From the NCBI RefSeq assembly GCF_008801475.1, contig NZ_VZPP01000013.1:62001-126000 (forward strand): a stretch of DNA of 64,000 bases, read 5' to 3'. Shown one piece after another: positions 35,717-44,804 of this stretch. A program made the translations under genes and the position numbers. The notes beneath the pieces are model-generated. The model worked only from the letters and a program-made list of their open reading frames with translations, did no database searches and had not been told where the DNA came from. The stretch comes from Pseudomonas moorei. Its GTDB lineage: Bacteria > Pseudomonadota > Gammaproteobacteria > Pseudomonadales > Pseudomonadaceae. Every line of letters begins with the position of its first letter. The stretch's first letter is position 1.

Positions 35717-36589
35717 TTGACTGCTCCAGGTGCTTTGAATTCCGCTGCTGGCTCGCTTTATGTGGTGGCGACGCCCATCGGCAACCTGGACGACATCAGT
35801 GCGCGAGCGCTGAAGATCTTGCGAGAGGTCGCGCTGATCGCCGCCGAAGACACCCGGCATTCCCAGCGCTTGATGCAGCACTTCGGTATCCCGACGCCGC
35901 TGGCGGCTTGCCATGAGCACAACGAGCGGGATGAAGGCAGCCGCTTTATTACCCGGCTGCTGGCCGGTGACGATGTGGCGCTGATTTCCGATGCGGGGAC
36001 ACCGCTGATTTCCGATCCAGGCTATCACCTGGTGCGTCAAGCCCGTGCGGCAGGCATTAATGTAGTGCCGGTGCCAGGTGCCTGTGCGTTGATCGCGGCA
36101 CTGTCGGCGGCGGGGTTGCCATCGGATCGTTTCATTTTCGAGGGGTTTCTGCCGGCCAAGGCCGTGGGGCGGCGCGCTCGCCTTGAGCTCATTAAAGAGG
36201 AGTCGCGCACGCTGATTTTTTACGAAGCGCCGCACCGTATCCTTGAATGCCTGCAGGACATGGAACTGGTATTTGGCGGTGAGCGTCCGGCATTGTTGGC
36301 GCGGGAACTGACAAAGACCTTTGAAACACTCAAGGGCTTGCCATTGGTCGAGCTGCGTGAGTTCGTCGAGTCGGACAGCAATCAGCAGCGCGGCGAATGC
36401 GTCGTGCTGGTGGCGGGATGGACGGCTCCGGAAAGCGAGGATGCTGTCAGCAGCGAGGCGATGCGCATCCTCAATCTGTTGCTCGAAGAAATGCCGCTCA
36501 AGCGTGCTGCGGCATTGGCAGCGCAAATTACCGGCGAGCGCAAGAATGTGCTGTACCAGGTCGCGCTGGATAAACAAAAGGGCGAGTAA
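35717..36589 (+). CDS. rsmI: 16S rRNA (cytidine(1402)-2'-O)-methyltransferase RsmI
   Basis: The 290-residue SAM-dependent methyltransferase has the family opening GSLYVVATPIGNLDDISARAL, then AAEDTRHS and ISDAGTPLISDPGYHLV. It 2'-O-methylates C1402 in the decoding centre. The likely start is TTG at 35717, eight bases after GAGG and giving MTAPGALN. A GTG at 35708 is the alternative. Confidence 0.94.
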   Translation: MTAPGALNSAAGSLYVVATPIGNLDDISARALKILREVALIAAEDTRHSQRLMQHFGIPTPLAACHEHNERDEGSRFITRLLAGDDVALISDAGTPLISDPGYHLVRQARAAGINVVPVPGACALIAALSAAGLPSDRFIFEGFLPAKAVGRRARLELIKEESRTLIFYEAPHRILECLQDMELVFGGERPALLARELTKTFETLKGLPLVELREFVESDSNQQRGECVVLVAGWTAPESEDAVSSEAMRILNLLLEEMPLKRAAALAAQITGERKNVLYQVALDKQKGE

Positions 36590-36664
36590 AACCCGACGCA
36601 ATGGGGTGGCTAAAGGCTTTTAGCGCTTGTTCTTCAGGCGCTCTGCCGTTAACCTTCGCGGCGG

Positions 36665-37020
36665 AGAGTCGATCGGACAGTCGCTGCCCTCTATGAAAAT
36701 TAGGGGGGGGAGGAAAGTCCGGGCTCCATAGGGCGAAGTGCCAGGTAATGCCTGGGAGGCGTGAGCCTACGGAAAGTGCCACAGAAAATAACCGCCTAAG
36801 CGCTTCGGCGCCGGTAAGGGTGAAAAGGTGCGGTAAGAGCGCACCGCACGTCTGGCAACAGTTCGTGGCTAGGTAAACCCCACTTGGAGCAAGACCAAAT
36901 AGGGTCCCAAGGCGTGGCCCGCGCTGGGACCGGGTAGGTTGCTAAAGATGTCCAGTGATGGCCATCGTAGACGAATGACTGTTCAAGACAGAACCCGGCT
37001 TACAGATCGACTCTCCACCT
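36665..37020 (+). ncRNA. rnpB: RNase P RNA (bacterial class A)
   Basis: The 5' AGAGTCGATC and 3' GATCGACTCT ends pair (P1). The conserved blocks are visible in order: GAGGAAAGTCCGGGCTCC, the AGGGTGAAAAGGTGCGGTAAGAG region, the GTAAACCCC element, and near the 3' end ACAGAACCCGGCTTACAGATC. This RNA is the catalytic part of tRNA 5' processing. A T-run follows directly. A weak promoter, TTGTTC and TTAACC with 16 bases between, lies just upstream (36627-36654). Location between rsmI and mraZ is typical of Pseudomonas. Confidence 0.96.
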
Positions 37021-37361
37021 TTTTTCTATCCTCTGCTTAAATCATTTAGCAGGGTGCGGGTGATGGCATTCTTGTCATGGAGTGTCGTCGGGATCCGGAG
37101 TTAGGTGATATCAATTAGCCTGCGCTGATGATGATCGCCGAAACTCGAAGCAGCATCGTTTTTCCCTCCTTTCAGAATCGTCGGCAGAAGCACTTTCGTA
37201 ATACCGAAAAAATCTTACTCTTAATAAATTACTTTAACTTCTGAACGCAGCCTTCTGTGCTGATTCAAGTTGTCGGGCAGTTTCATCTGCCGGATTCTCG
37301 TTCTCCCTCCTTTTATGCTCCTAAATCTCAGTTCTGTAAGGGTTTTCCTTTAATGCGCGCC
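37021..37361 (+). other. AT-rich gap between rnpB and the dcw promoter, no gene recognised
   Basis: No convincing ORF was found. The stretch 37195-37245 is clearly AT-rich compared with its surroundings. Two near-identical pyrimidine motifs, CGTTTTTCCCTCCTTT and CGTTCTCCCTCCTTTT, occur 140 bases apart and are complementary to a Shine-Dalgarno core. A hairpin CTGCTTAAAT.ATTTAGCAG follows rnpB. The region could hold an extra promoter or a small RNA. This is a possibility only. Confidence 0.4.
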
Positions 37362-37391
37362 TTGACGGTGTGGTGGGCGCATTCCTATAGT
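37362..37391 (+). promoter_or_regulatory. sigma70 promoter of the dcw operon (PmraZ)
   Basis: TTGACG (37362-37367) and TATAGT (37386-37391) with an 18-base spacer. The predicted start near 37398 falls on the first MraZ repeat, so MraZ binding would block initiation. Confidence 0.75.
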
Positions 37392-37397
37392 GTGCGC

Positions 37398-37425
37398 AAG
37401 TGGCGGAAAGTGGCATGAAGTGGGT
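37398..37425 (+). promoter_or_regulatory. MraZ operator: three 10-bp direct repeats
   Basis: AAGTGGCGG, AAGTGGCAT and AAGTGGGTT occur with GTGG at 37400, 37410 and 37420, exactly one helical turn apart. MraZ, the ring-shaped repressor of its own operon, is known to bind several GTGG-type repeats spaced ten bases apart upstream of mraZ. Confidence 0.85.
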
Positions 37426-37465
37426 TTTTTGAGCGCAAAAAGCTAATATTTGGAGAAACGCTGAC

Positions 37466-37921
37466 GTGTTTCGCGGAGCCAACGCTATCAGTCTCGATGC
37501 AAAGGGCCGTCTCGCCATGCCGAGCCGGTACCGTGACGAGCTCGTTTCGCGTAGTTCCGGTCAGTTAATTGTCACAATTGATGCCGTTGATCCGTGCTTG
37601 TGTGTTTACCCCCTCGACGAGTGGGAAATTATTGAAACCAAACTGCGCGCATTGCCTTCGCTTCGCGAAGAGAACCGCCGCCTGCAACGTTTACTGATTG
37701 GTAATGCCGTCGACCTCGAGCTCGATGGCAGTGGTCGTTTTCTGGTTCCGCCGCGTCTTCGTGAATATGCCAAGTTGGATAAGCGCGCGATGTTGGTAGG
37801 CCAACTGAACAAGTTCCAATTGTGGGACGAGGATGCCTGGAACGCGGTTTCTGCCGCGGACCTGGCTGCTATTCAACAACCGGGCGCCATGCCTGATGAA
37901 CTGCGTGATTTGATCCTGTGA
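37466..37921 (+). CDS. mraZ: transcriptional regulator MraZ
   Basis: The 151-residue protein has two SpoVT/AbrB-like repeats, each with the family D-x-K-G-R-type turn (SLDAKGRLAMPSRYRDEL and ELDGSGRFLVPPRLREYA). It represses the dcw operon through the repeats upstream. The start is GTG at 37466 after TGGAG. It overlaps rsmH by four bases. Confidence 0.96.
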   Translation: MFRGANAISLDAKGRLAMPSRYRDELVSRSSGQLIVTIDAVDPCLCVYPLDEWEIIETKLRALPSLREENRRLQRLLIGNAVDLELDGSGRFLVPPRLREYAKLDKRAMLVGQLNKFQLWDEDAWNAVSAADLAAIQQPGAMPDELRDLIL

Positions 37922-38865
37922 CTATTGATAGCGGCTTTAACCACATCACCGTACTGCTTGACGAAGCCGTCGAGGCTCTCGCCGTACGTCCTGATGGCTG
38001 CTATCTGGACGGTACGTTCGGGCGCGGCGGGCACAGTCGGTTGATCCTCAGCCAGCTCGGTCCCGATGGCCGGTTGCTCGGGTTCGATAAAGATCCTCAA
38101 GCGATTGCCACCGGGCAGACGCTAGCGGCCGAAGACGGCCGCTTTGTCGTTGTGCAGCGCAGCTTTGCCGAGCTTGGTTCGGAGGTTGCCGATCGTGGCC
38201 TGCACGGTAAGGTCAGCGGCGTATTGCTCGACCTGGGTGTGTCTTCGCCGCAACTGGACGACCCGGAGCGTGGCTTCAGTTTCCTCAATGACGGTCCTCT
38301 GGACATGCGCATGGATCCGTCTCGCGGGATCAGCGCCGCCGAATTCGTTAATACCGCGCCGGTGGAAGAAATTGCCCGTGTGTTCAAGGAATACGGCGAA
38401 GAGCGTTTCTCCGGTCGTATGGCCCGTGCCGTGGCCGAGCGTCGCGATATCAAACCGTTCGAGCGAACGGCCGACCTGGCTGAAGTCCTCAAGGTCGCCA
38501 ACCCGGCGTGGGAAAAGGGCAAAAACCCGGCAACCCGTGCTTTCCAGGGCTTGCGTATTCACGTCAACAACGAATTGGGCGATCTGGAAGCCGGCCTCGA
38601 AGCCGCTCTGGACTGCCTGGAAGTGGGCGGTCGTCTGGTCGTGATCAGCTTCCACTCGCTGGAAGATCGCATCGTCAAACTGTTCATGCGCAAACTGGTG
38701 AAAGGCGAAGCCGACAACCTGCCGCGCAACCTGCCGGTTCGGCATGTCGCTTTCGAACCGAAAATCAAAGTCCATGGCAAAGCGCAGACGGCCTCCGACG
38801 CCGAACTCAAAGCCAACCCACGCTCCCGTAGCGCTGTCATGCGCGTGGCGGAGAAGCTGCGGTGA
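37918..38865 (+). CDS. rsmH: 16S rRNA (cytosine(1402)-N(4))-methyltransferase RsmH
   Basis: The 315-residue enzyme N4-methylates C1402 of 16S rRNA, the same base that RsmI modifies on the ribose. The SAM-binding GCYLDGTFGRGGHSR and the motifs LDLGVSSPQLDDPERGFSF and ISFHSLEDRIVK are diagnostic. The GTG start at 37918 overlaps the mraZ stop, and the 3' end overlaps ftsL by four bases. Confidence 0.96.
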   Translation: MTIDSGFNHITVLLDEAVEALAVRPDGCYLDGTFGRGGHSRLILSQLGPDGRLLGFDKDPQAIATGQTLAAEDGRFVVVQRSFAELGSEVADRGLHGKVSGVLLDLGVSSPQLDDPERGFSFLNDGPLDMRMDPSRGISAAEFVNTAPVEEIARVFKEYGEERFSGRMARAVAERRDIKPFERTADLAEVLKVANPAWEKGKNPATRAFQGLRIHVNNELGDLEAGLEAALDCLEVGGRLVVISFHSLEDRIVKLFMRKLVKGEADNLPRNLPVRHVAFEPKIKVHGKAQTASDAELKANPRSRSAVMRVAEKLR

Positions 38866-39155
38866 GCAAGCTATTCGCCAAGCCACTGCCCGGCGGAAGC
38901 TTCTTCATGCTGCTGCTGTTTATCGCCGTGCTCGTGTCGGCGATCGGCGTGTCCTATAGCGCGCACTGGAATCGTCAACTGCTCAACTCGCTCTACAACG
39001 AGTTGAGCGTGCGGGACAAGGCCCAGGCCGAGTGGGGACGGTTGATTCTTGAGCAGAGCACCTGGACCGCGCACAGCCGAATCGAAGTGCTGGCGACCGA
39101 ACAACTGAAGATGCACATTCCCGGTGCCGCCGAAGTGCAGATGGTGGCGCCATGA
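38862..39155 (+). CDS. ftsL: cell division protein FtsL
   Basis: The 97-residue bitopic protein has one membrane helix (FFMLLLFIAVLVSAIGVSYSAHW) and a short periplasmic coiled coil with the RDKAQAEWGRLILEQSTWTAHSRIE pattern. It forms the FtsQLB complex that activates FtsWI. GTG start at 38862 overlapping rsmH; the end overlaps ftsI. Confidence 0.94.
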   Translation: MSKLFAKPLPGGSFFMLLLFIAVLVSAIGVSYSAHWNRQLLNSLYNELSVRDKAQAEWGRLILEQSTWTAHSRIEVLATEQLKMHIPGAAEVQMVAP

Positions 39156-40894
39156 TGAAACTCGAAGGTGCACTCTTCCCATGGCGGTTCCGCGTGGTCC
39201 TGGGTTTGCTCGGTATCATGGTGGCGGCGATTTGCTGGCGCATTATCGATCTGCAAGTCGTCGACCGTGACTTCCTCAAGGGGCAGGGAGACGCACGCAG
39301 CGTTCGTCATATTCCGATTCCAGCTCACCGTGGTTTGATTACCGACCGTAACGGCGAGCCTCTGGCCGTCAGTACTCCGGTGACCACCCTGTGGGCCAAC
39401 GCCAAGGAAATGCAGCTGGCCAAAGAGAAGTGGCCTGCACTGGCCGCGGCCCTGGGTCAGGACCCGAAAGCCCTGGCCGAGCGCCTTGAGGCTCAAGCCA
39501 ATAAAGAATTCATCTACCTGGTGCGAGGGCTGACGCCTGAGCAAGGCCAGGCTGTGCTCGATCTGAAGGTGCCGGGTGTTTACGGTATCGAAGAGTTTCG
39601 TCGCTTCTATCCGGCCGGTGAAGTGACCGCGCATATGGTCGGTTTTACCGACATCGATGACCACGGTCGGGAAGGTGTCGAGCTGGCCTATGACGAATGG
39701 CTGGCCGGCGTTCCCGGCAAGCGCCAGGTCATCAAAGATCGGCGCGGCAGGTTGATCAAGGATGTCCAGGTCACCAAAAACGCCAAGGCCGGAAAGCCCT
39801 TGGCGTTGTCCATTGACCTGCGTCTGCAATACCTGGCGAACCGTGAATTGCGCAACGCTATCATCGAGAATGGCGCGAAAGCCGGCAGCCTGGTGATCAT
39901 GGATGTGAAGACCGGCGAGATTCTCGCCATGGTCAACCAGCCGACCTATAACCCGAACAACCGCCGCAACCTGCAACCGGCGATGATGCGTAACCGCGCG
40001 ATGATCGACGTGTTCGAACCGGGTTCGACCATGAAGGCGATTTCCATGAGCGCGGCCATTGAAACCGGGCGCTGGAAACCGAGCGATACCGTCGAGGTTT
40101 ACCCGGGCACTTTGCAGATTGGTAAATACACCATTAAGGACGTCTCCAAGACCGAAGGTCCGGTGCTGGATATGACCGGCATTCTGATCAACTCCAGTAA
40201 CGTCGGCATGAGTAAGGTCGCGTTCGATATCGGCGGCGAGACGATTTTCCGGCTGGCGCAGAAAGTCGGTCTCGGCCAGGACACCGGCCTGGGTTTCCCG
40301 GGCGAGCGCGTTGGCAACCTGCCGAACTACCGCGAATGGCGCAAGGCCGAGACCGCCACGCTGTCCTACGGCTACGGTATTTCGGTAACGGCGATCCAGC
40401 TGGTTCACGCCTTCTCGGCCCTGGCCAACAACGGCCGCCTCGCGCCGCTGACCCTGATCAAGACCGACAAGGCGCCGCAAACCACCCAAGTGCTGCCTGA
40501 AGCCGTGGCGAAAACCATGCAGGGCATGCTGCAGCAAGTGATCGAGGCCCCGCGCGGCGTGTTCCGTGCGCAGGTGCCGGCGTATCACGTGGGCGGCAAG
40601 TCGGGTACTGCGCGTAAAACGTCGGTCGGTACCAAAGGCTACGCCGAGAACTCCTATCGCTCGCTGTTCGCCGGCTTCGGCCCGATGAGCGATCCGCGTT
40701 ACGCCATTGTGGTGGTGATCGATGAACCGACCAAGGCCGGCTACTTCGGTGGTCTGGTATCGGCACCGGTATTCAGTCGCGTCATGTCCGGCACCTTGCG
40801 CCTGATGAACATCACCCCGGACAACCTGCCACCTACTCAACAAGCGAACGCAACGCCGGTCGTTCCACTGAAAGCCAATGGAGGGCGCGGCTGA
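39152..40894 (+). CDS. ftsI: peptidoglycan transpeptidase FtsI (PBP3)
   Basis: The 580-residue class B penicillin-binding protein crosslinks septal peptidoglycan. An N-terminal membrane anchor (about 15-35) precedes the pedestal domain, with RGLITDRNGEPLA near 60-72. The transpeptidase motifs are S292-T-M-K295, S348-S-N350 and K483-S-G-T486. It is the main target of antipseudomonal beta-lactams such as aztreonam. It starts at ATG 39152 or 39155, overlapping ftsL. Confidence 0.97.
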   Translation: MMKLEGALFPWRFRVVLGLLGIMVAAICWRIIDLQVVDRDFLKGQGDARSVRHIPIPAHRGLITDRNGEPLAVSTPVTTLWANAKEMQLAKEKWPALAAALGQDPKALAERLEAQANKEFIYLVRGLTPEQGQAVLDLKVPGVYGIEEFRRFYPAGEVTAHMVGFTDIDDHGREGVELAYDEWLAGVPGKRQVIKDRRGRLIKDVQVTKNAKAGKPLALSIDLRLQYLANRELRNAIIENGAKAGSLVIMDVKTGEILAMVNQPTYNPNNRRNLQPAMMRNRAMIDVFEPGSTMKAISMSAAIETGRWKPSDTVEVYPGTLQIGKYTIKDVSKTEGPVLDMTGILINSSNVGMSKVAFDIGGETIFRLAQKVGLGQDTGLGFPGERVGNLPNYREWRKAETATLSYGYGISVTAIQLVHAFSALANNGRLAPLTLIKTDKAPQTTQVLPEAVAKTMQGMLQQVIEAPRGVFRAQVPAYHVGGKSGTARKTSVGTKGYAENSYRSLFAGFGPMSDPRYAIVVVIDEPTKAGYFGGLVSAPVFSRVMSGTLRLMNITPDNLPPTQQANATPVVPLKANGGRG

Positions 40895-42357
40895 TGTCTC
40901 TTAGCCTGAACAAGATTTTCCCTCACGCTGGCCACGATCTGCTGATTCGTGAATTGGCGCTGGACAGTCGCAACGTTCGCGCGGGCGATCTGTTTCTCGC
41001 GGTACCGGGCGGCAAATTCGATGGTCGTACGCACATCGCCGACGCTCTGGCGCGCGGCGCTGCCGCCGTGGCTTATGAAGTGGAAGGCGCCACCGTGCTG
41101 CCGATCACTGAAGTGCCATTGATTCCGGTCAAAGGCCTGGCGGCGCAACTTTCGGACATCGCCGGACGCTTTTATGGCGAGCCGAGTCATCATCTGAACC
41201 TGATCGGCGTGACCGGCACCAATGGCAAGACCAGCGTGACTCAGCTGGTTGCCCAGGCGTTGGACCTGCTCGGTCAGCACTGCGGCCTGGTTGGTACCCT
41301 CGGCACCGGTTTCTACGGTGCGCTGGAAAGCGGCCTGCATACCACGCCGAATCCTATCGCCGTACAAGCCACTCTGGCGGACCTGAAAAAGGCCGGGGCC
41401 AAAGCCGTGGCGATGGAAGTTTCTTCCCATGGTCTGGATCAGGGCCGTGTTACGGCATTGGCGTTCGATGTGGCAGTGATGACCAATCTGTCCCGAGATC
41501 ACCTGGATTACCACGGCACCATGCAGGCCTACGGCAAAGCGAAGGCCAAGCTGTTTGCGTGGAATGACCTGAAATGCCGGGTGGTCAACCTCGATGACGA
41601 ATTCGGCCGGCAACTGGCCGCCGATAAACGCGAGTCGCGGTTGATTACCTACAGCCTCGAAGACTCCAGTGCTTATTTGTATTGCCGCGAAGCGCAGTTC
41701 GACGACGAAGGCGTGCGCGCCACGTTGGTCACGCCGCAAGGCGAGCATCATTTGCGCAGCGCCCTGCTGGGTCGTTTCAACCTGAGCAACGTGCTGGCAG
41801 CGGTGGGCGCTTTGCTCGGGCTGGATTATGCGCTGGACGAAATCCTCAAGGTGCTGCCAAAGCTGGAAGGCCCGGCCGGGCGCATGCAGCGTCTGGGTGG
41901 AGGCTCGCAGCCGTTGGTCGTGGTCGATTACGCCCATACCCCGGACGCATTGGAAAAAGTATTGCTGGCCCTGCGTCCGCATGCCAAGGGCCGGTTGCTG
42001 TGCCTGTTTGGCTGTGGCGGCGACCGTGATCGCGGCAAGCGTCCGTTGATGGCTGAAGTGGTCGAGCGCCTGGCCGACGGTGTGCTGGTGACCGATGACA
42101 ACCCGCGCACGGAAGACCCTGCGCTCATTTTCGACGACATCCGCGCCGGTTTCACGGCTGTCGATAACGTGACGTTCGTTGCCGGCCGTGGCCAGGCCAT
42201 TGCCCAACTGATCGCCAGCGCCTCGGCAGATGACGTGATCGTGCTGGCCGGTAAAGGTCATGAGGACTATCAGGAAATCAACGGCGAGCGTCACGCCTTC
42301 TCTGATCTGGTCGAGGCCGATCATGCCTTGACCGCGTGGGAGGTGGCCCATGCTTAA
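40894..42357 (+). CDS. murE: UDP-MurNAc-L-Ala-D-Glu--meso-DAP ligase MurE
   Basis: The 487-residue ATP-dependent ligase adds meso-diaminopimelate to the peptidoglycan precursor. The ATP loop GTNGKTS is at 108-114. The DNPR motif in VTDDNPRTEDP specifies meso-DAP rather than lysine. It overlaps ftsI by one base and murF by eight. Confidence 0.97.
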   Translation: MSLSLNKIFPHAGHDLLIRELALDSRNVRAGDLFLAVPGGKFDGRTHIADALARGAAAVAYEVEGATVLPITEVPLIPVKGLAAQLSDIAGRFYGEPSHHLNLIGVTGTNGKTSVTQLVAQALDLLGQHCGLVGTLGTGFYGALESGLHTTPNPIAVQATLADLKKAGAKAVAMEVSSHGLDQGRVTALAFDVAVMTNLSRDHLDYHGTMQAYGKAKAKLFAWNDLKCRVVNLDDEFGRQLAADKRESRLITYSLEDSSAYLYCREAQFDDEGVRATLVTPQGEHHLRSALLGRFNLSNVLAAVGALLGLDYALDEILKVLPKLEGPAGRMQRLGGGSQPLVVVDYAHTPDALEKVLLALRPHAKGRLLCLFGCGGDRDRGKRPLMAEVVERLADGVLVTDDNPRTEDPALIFDDIRAGFTAVDNVTFVAGRGQAIAQLIASASADDVIVLAGKGHEDYQEINGERHAFSDLVEADHALTAWEVAHA

Positions 42358-43717
42358 GGCCTTGAAACTGAGTGAACTGACTGGCGCGCTGAATGCTCGT
42401 CTGGTCGGCGCCGATGCCAGCTTCGACGGCGTCAGCATTGACAGTCGCGCGATCAAGCCCGGGCAACTGTTTATTGCGCTGACAGGTCCGCGCTTCGATG
42501 GTCATGACTACCTGAATGATGTCGCCGGCAAAGGCGCCGTGGCAGCGCTGGTCGAGCACGAAGTCGCCGACAGCGCGCTGCCGCAATTGGTGGTCGGAGA
42601 TACCCGTCGGGCGTTGGGTCAACTGGGTGCGTTGAACCGTGCGGCCTTCACACATCCCGTCGCAGCCATCACCGGTTCCAGCGGCAAGACCACGGTCAAG
42701 GAAATGCTCGCGAGCATCCTGCGCACACGCGGTTCGGTGCTGGCAACCCGTGGCAATCTGAACAACGACCTCGGCGTACCGCTGACCTTGCTCGAACTGG
42801 CGCCGGAACACAGCGCTGCCGTGATCGAACTGGGTGCTTCGCGCCTGGGCGAAATTGCTTACACCGTCGGCATGACCAAGCCGCACGTGGCCATTCTCAA
42901 CAATGCCGGGACCGCCCACGTGGGTGAGTTCGGCGGGCCGGAAAAAATCGTCGAGGCCAAGGGTGAGATTATTGAAGGGCTGGATGCCGATGGCGTCGCC
43001 GTTCTCAATCTGGACGACAAGGCTTTCGACATCTGGAAGGCTCGCGCCGCTGGTCGCAAAGTCCTGACGTTTGCCCTGAGCAACGTCAACGCGGATTTCC
43101 ATGCGAGTGACCTTGGTCGTGATGCTCGCGGCTGCCCAGTGTTCAATCTGCACAGCCCCGAAGGCGTGGAACGCGTCCAGCTGAACCTGCTTGGCACCCA
43201 TAACGTCGCCAATGCCATGGCCGCCGCGGCTGCCGCCCATGCCTTGGGCGTGTCGCTGTTCGGCATTGCGACGGGCCTCGGCGCGGTACAGCCGGTCAAG
43301 GGACGGACTGTCGCGCAACTGGCCAGCAATGGCATGCGCGTAATTGATGACACTTACAACGCGAACCCCACCTCCATGTGCGCGGCGGTTGATATACTGG
43401 CCGGCTTTTCCGGTCGCACCGTTCTGGTGCTCGGAGATATCGGCGAGCTGGGCGAATGGGCGGAGCAGGGGCACCGCGATGTGGGCGAATACGCCCGAGG
43501 CAAGGTTTCTGCGCTATACGCCGTCGGGCCGATGATGGTCCACGCCGTCAACGCCTTCGGCCCACAGGCCTGTCACTTCAGCACGCAGGCTGAATTGATC
43601 AACGCCCTGGGTGCCGAGCAAGACACAAACACCACCATTTTGATCAAGGGTTCGCGCAGCGCCGCGATGGAAAACATCGTTGCCGCTTTGTGCGGGACCA
43701 GTCTGGAGAAACATTAA
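42350..43717 (+). CDS. murF: UDP-MurNAc-tripeptide--D-Ala-D-Ala ligase MurF
   Basis: The 455-residue Mur ligase attaches D-Ala-D-Ala to complete the pentapeptide. It shows the ATP loop GSSGKTT (109-115) and VIDDTYNANPTSM in the central domain. Its stop shares one base with the mraY start. Confidence 0.97.
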   Translation: MLKALKLSELTGALNARLVGADASFDGVSIDSRAIKPGQLFIALTGPRFDGHDYLNDVAGKGAVAALVEHEVADSALPQLVVGDTRRALGQLGALNRAAFTHPVAAITGSSGKTTVKEMLASILRTRGSVLATRGNLNNDLGVPLTLLELAPEHSAAVIELGASRLGEIAYTVGMTKPHVAILNNAGTAHVGEFGGPEKIVEAKGEIIEGLDADGVAVLNLDDKAFDIWKARAAGRKVLTFALSNVNADFHASDLGRDARGCPVFNLHSPEGVERVQLNLLGTHNVANAMAAAAAAHALGVSLFGIATGLGAVQPVKGRTVAQLASNGMRVIDDTYNANPTSMCAAVDILAGFSGRTVLVLGDIGELGEWAEQGHRDVGEYARGKVSALYAVGPMMVHAVNAFGPQACHFSTQAELINALGAEQDTNTTILIKGSRSAAMENIVAALCGTSLEKH

Positions 43718-44799
43718 TGCTGCTGCTGCTAGCGGAGTATCTGCAACAGTTCTACAAAGGCTTCGCGGTCTTTCAGTACCTGACCCTGCGCGGGATTCTC
43801 GGTGTACTGACCGCGTTGGTTTTGTCGCTGTGCTATGGCCCGTGGATGATCCGCACCCTGCAGAACCGTCAGATCGGTCAGTCCGTTCGCAACGATGGTC
43901 CGCAATCGCACCTGTCAAAATCCGGCACCCCGACCATGGGCGGCGCGCTGATTCTTTCGTCCATCGCCGTCAGTACCCTGCTGTGGGCTGACCTCACCAA
44001 CCGTTATGTCTGGGTTGTGTTGCTGGTGACGTTGCTGTTCGGTGCCATTGGCTGGGTCGACGACTACCGCAAGGTGATCGAGAAAAACTCTCGCGGCCTC
44101 CCTAGCCGCTGGAAGTATTTCTGGCAGTCGGTATTCGGCCTGGGCGCGGCGATCTTCCTTTATATGACTGCCGCCACTCCGGTGGAAACCACCCTGATAC
44201 TGCCAATGCTCAAGGACTACAGTATCCCGCTGGGGGCTGGTTTCATCGTGCTGACCTACTTCGTGATCGTCGGTTCGAGTAACGCGGTCAACCTGACCGA
44301 TGGCCTCGACGGCCTGGCGATCATGCCGACGGTGATGGTGGGCGGTGGCCTGGGCATCTTCTGCTACCTGTCGGGTAACGTGAAGTTCGCCGAGTACCTG
44401 CTGATTCCCTACGTACCGGGCGCGGGCGAGTTGATCGTGTTCTGCGGCGCGTTGATCGGTGCGGGCCTGGGTTTCCTCTGGTTCAACACCTATCCGGCCC
44501 AAGTCTTTATGGGCGACGTCGGCGCGCTGGCCCTGGGCGCTGCTCTGGGCACCATCGCCGTGATCGTCCGTCAGGAGATCGTCCTGTTCATCATGGGCGG
44601 CGTTTTCGTGATGGAGACCCTATCGGTCGTGATCCAGGTTGCTTCCTTTAAAATGACCGGTCGCCGCGTATTCCGCATGGCGCCGATTCACCACCACTTT
44701 GAACTCAAGGGCTGGCCCGAGCCGCGCGTGATCGTCCGTTTCTGGATCATCACCGTAATTCTCGTCCTGATCGGCCTTGCCACCCTGAAGCTGAGGTAG
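43717..44799 (+). CDS. mraY: phospho-N-acetylmuramoyl-pentapeptide transferase MraY
   Basis: The 360-residue polytopic enzyme makes lipid I from UDP-MurNAc-pentapeptide and undecaprenyl phosphate. Family motifs include SKSGTPTMGGALIL, the Asp-rich GWVDDYRKV, NLTDGLDGLAIMP and the late MAPIHHHFELKGWPE. ATG 43717 is preferred to the ORF opening at 43690, which lies inside murF. Confidence 0.97.
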   Translation: MLLLLAEYLQQFYKGFAVFQYLTLRGILGVLTALVLSLCYGPWMIRTLQNRQIGQSVRNDGPQSHLSKSGTPTMGGALILSSIAVSTLLWADLTNRYVWVVLLVTLLFGAIGWVDDYRKVIEKNSRGLPSRWKYFWQSVFGLGAAIFLYMTAATPVETTLILPMLKDYSIPLGAGFIVLTYFVIVGSSNAVNLTDGLDGLAIMPTVMVGGGLGIFCYLSGNVKFAEYLLIPYVPGAGELIVFCGALIGAGLGFLWFNTYPAQVFMGDVGALALGAALGTIAVIVRQEIVLFIMGGVFVMETLSVVIQVASFKMTGRRVFRMAPIHHHFELKGWPEPRVIVRFWIITVILVLIGLATLKLR

Positions 44800-44804
44800 A
44801 ACGA

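Noticed and set aside
37021..37465. A small protein gene in the rnpB-mraZ gap (minus-strand frame at 37321-37518)
   Set aside because: The frame runs into the mraZ coding region, crosses the dcw promoter and has no ribosome site or family resemblance.
36590..37465. Mobile-element insertion as the cause of the AT-rich gap
   Set aside because: No transposase remnant, terminal inverted repeats or target duplication could be seen.
38993..40843. 616-codon minus-strand frame across ftsI
   Set aside because: It mirrors ftsI, which carries the three penicillin-binding motifs; the shadow has no features.
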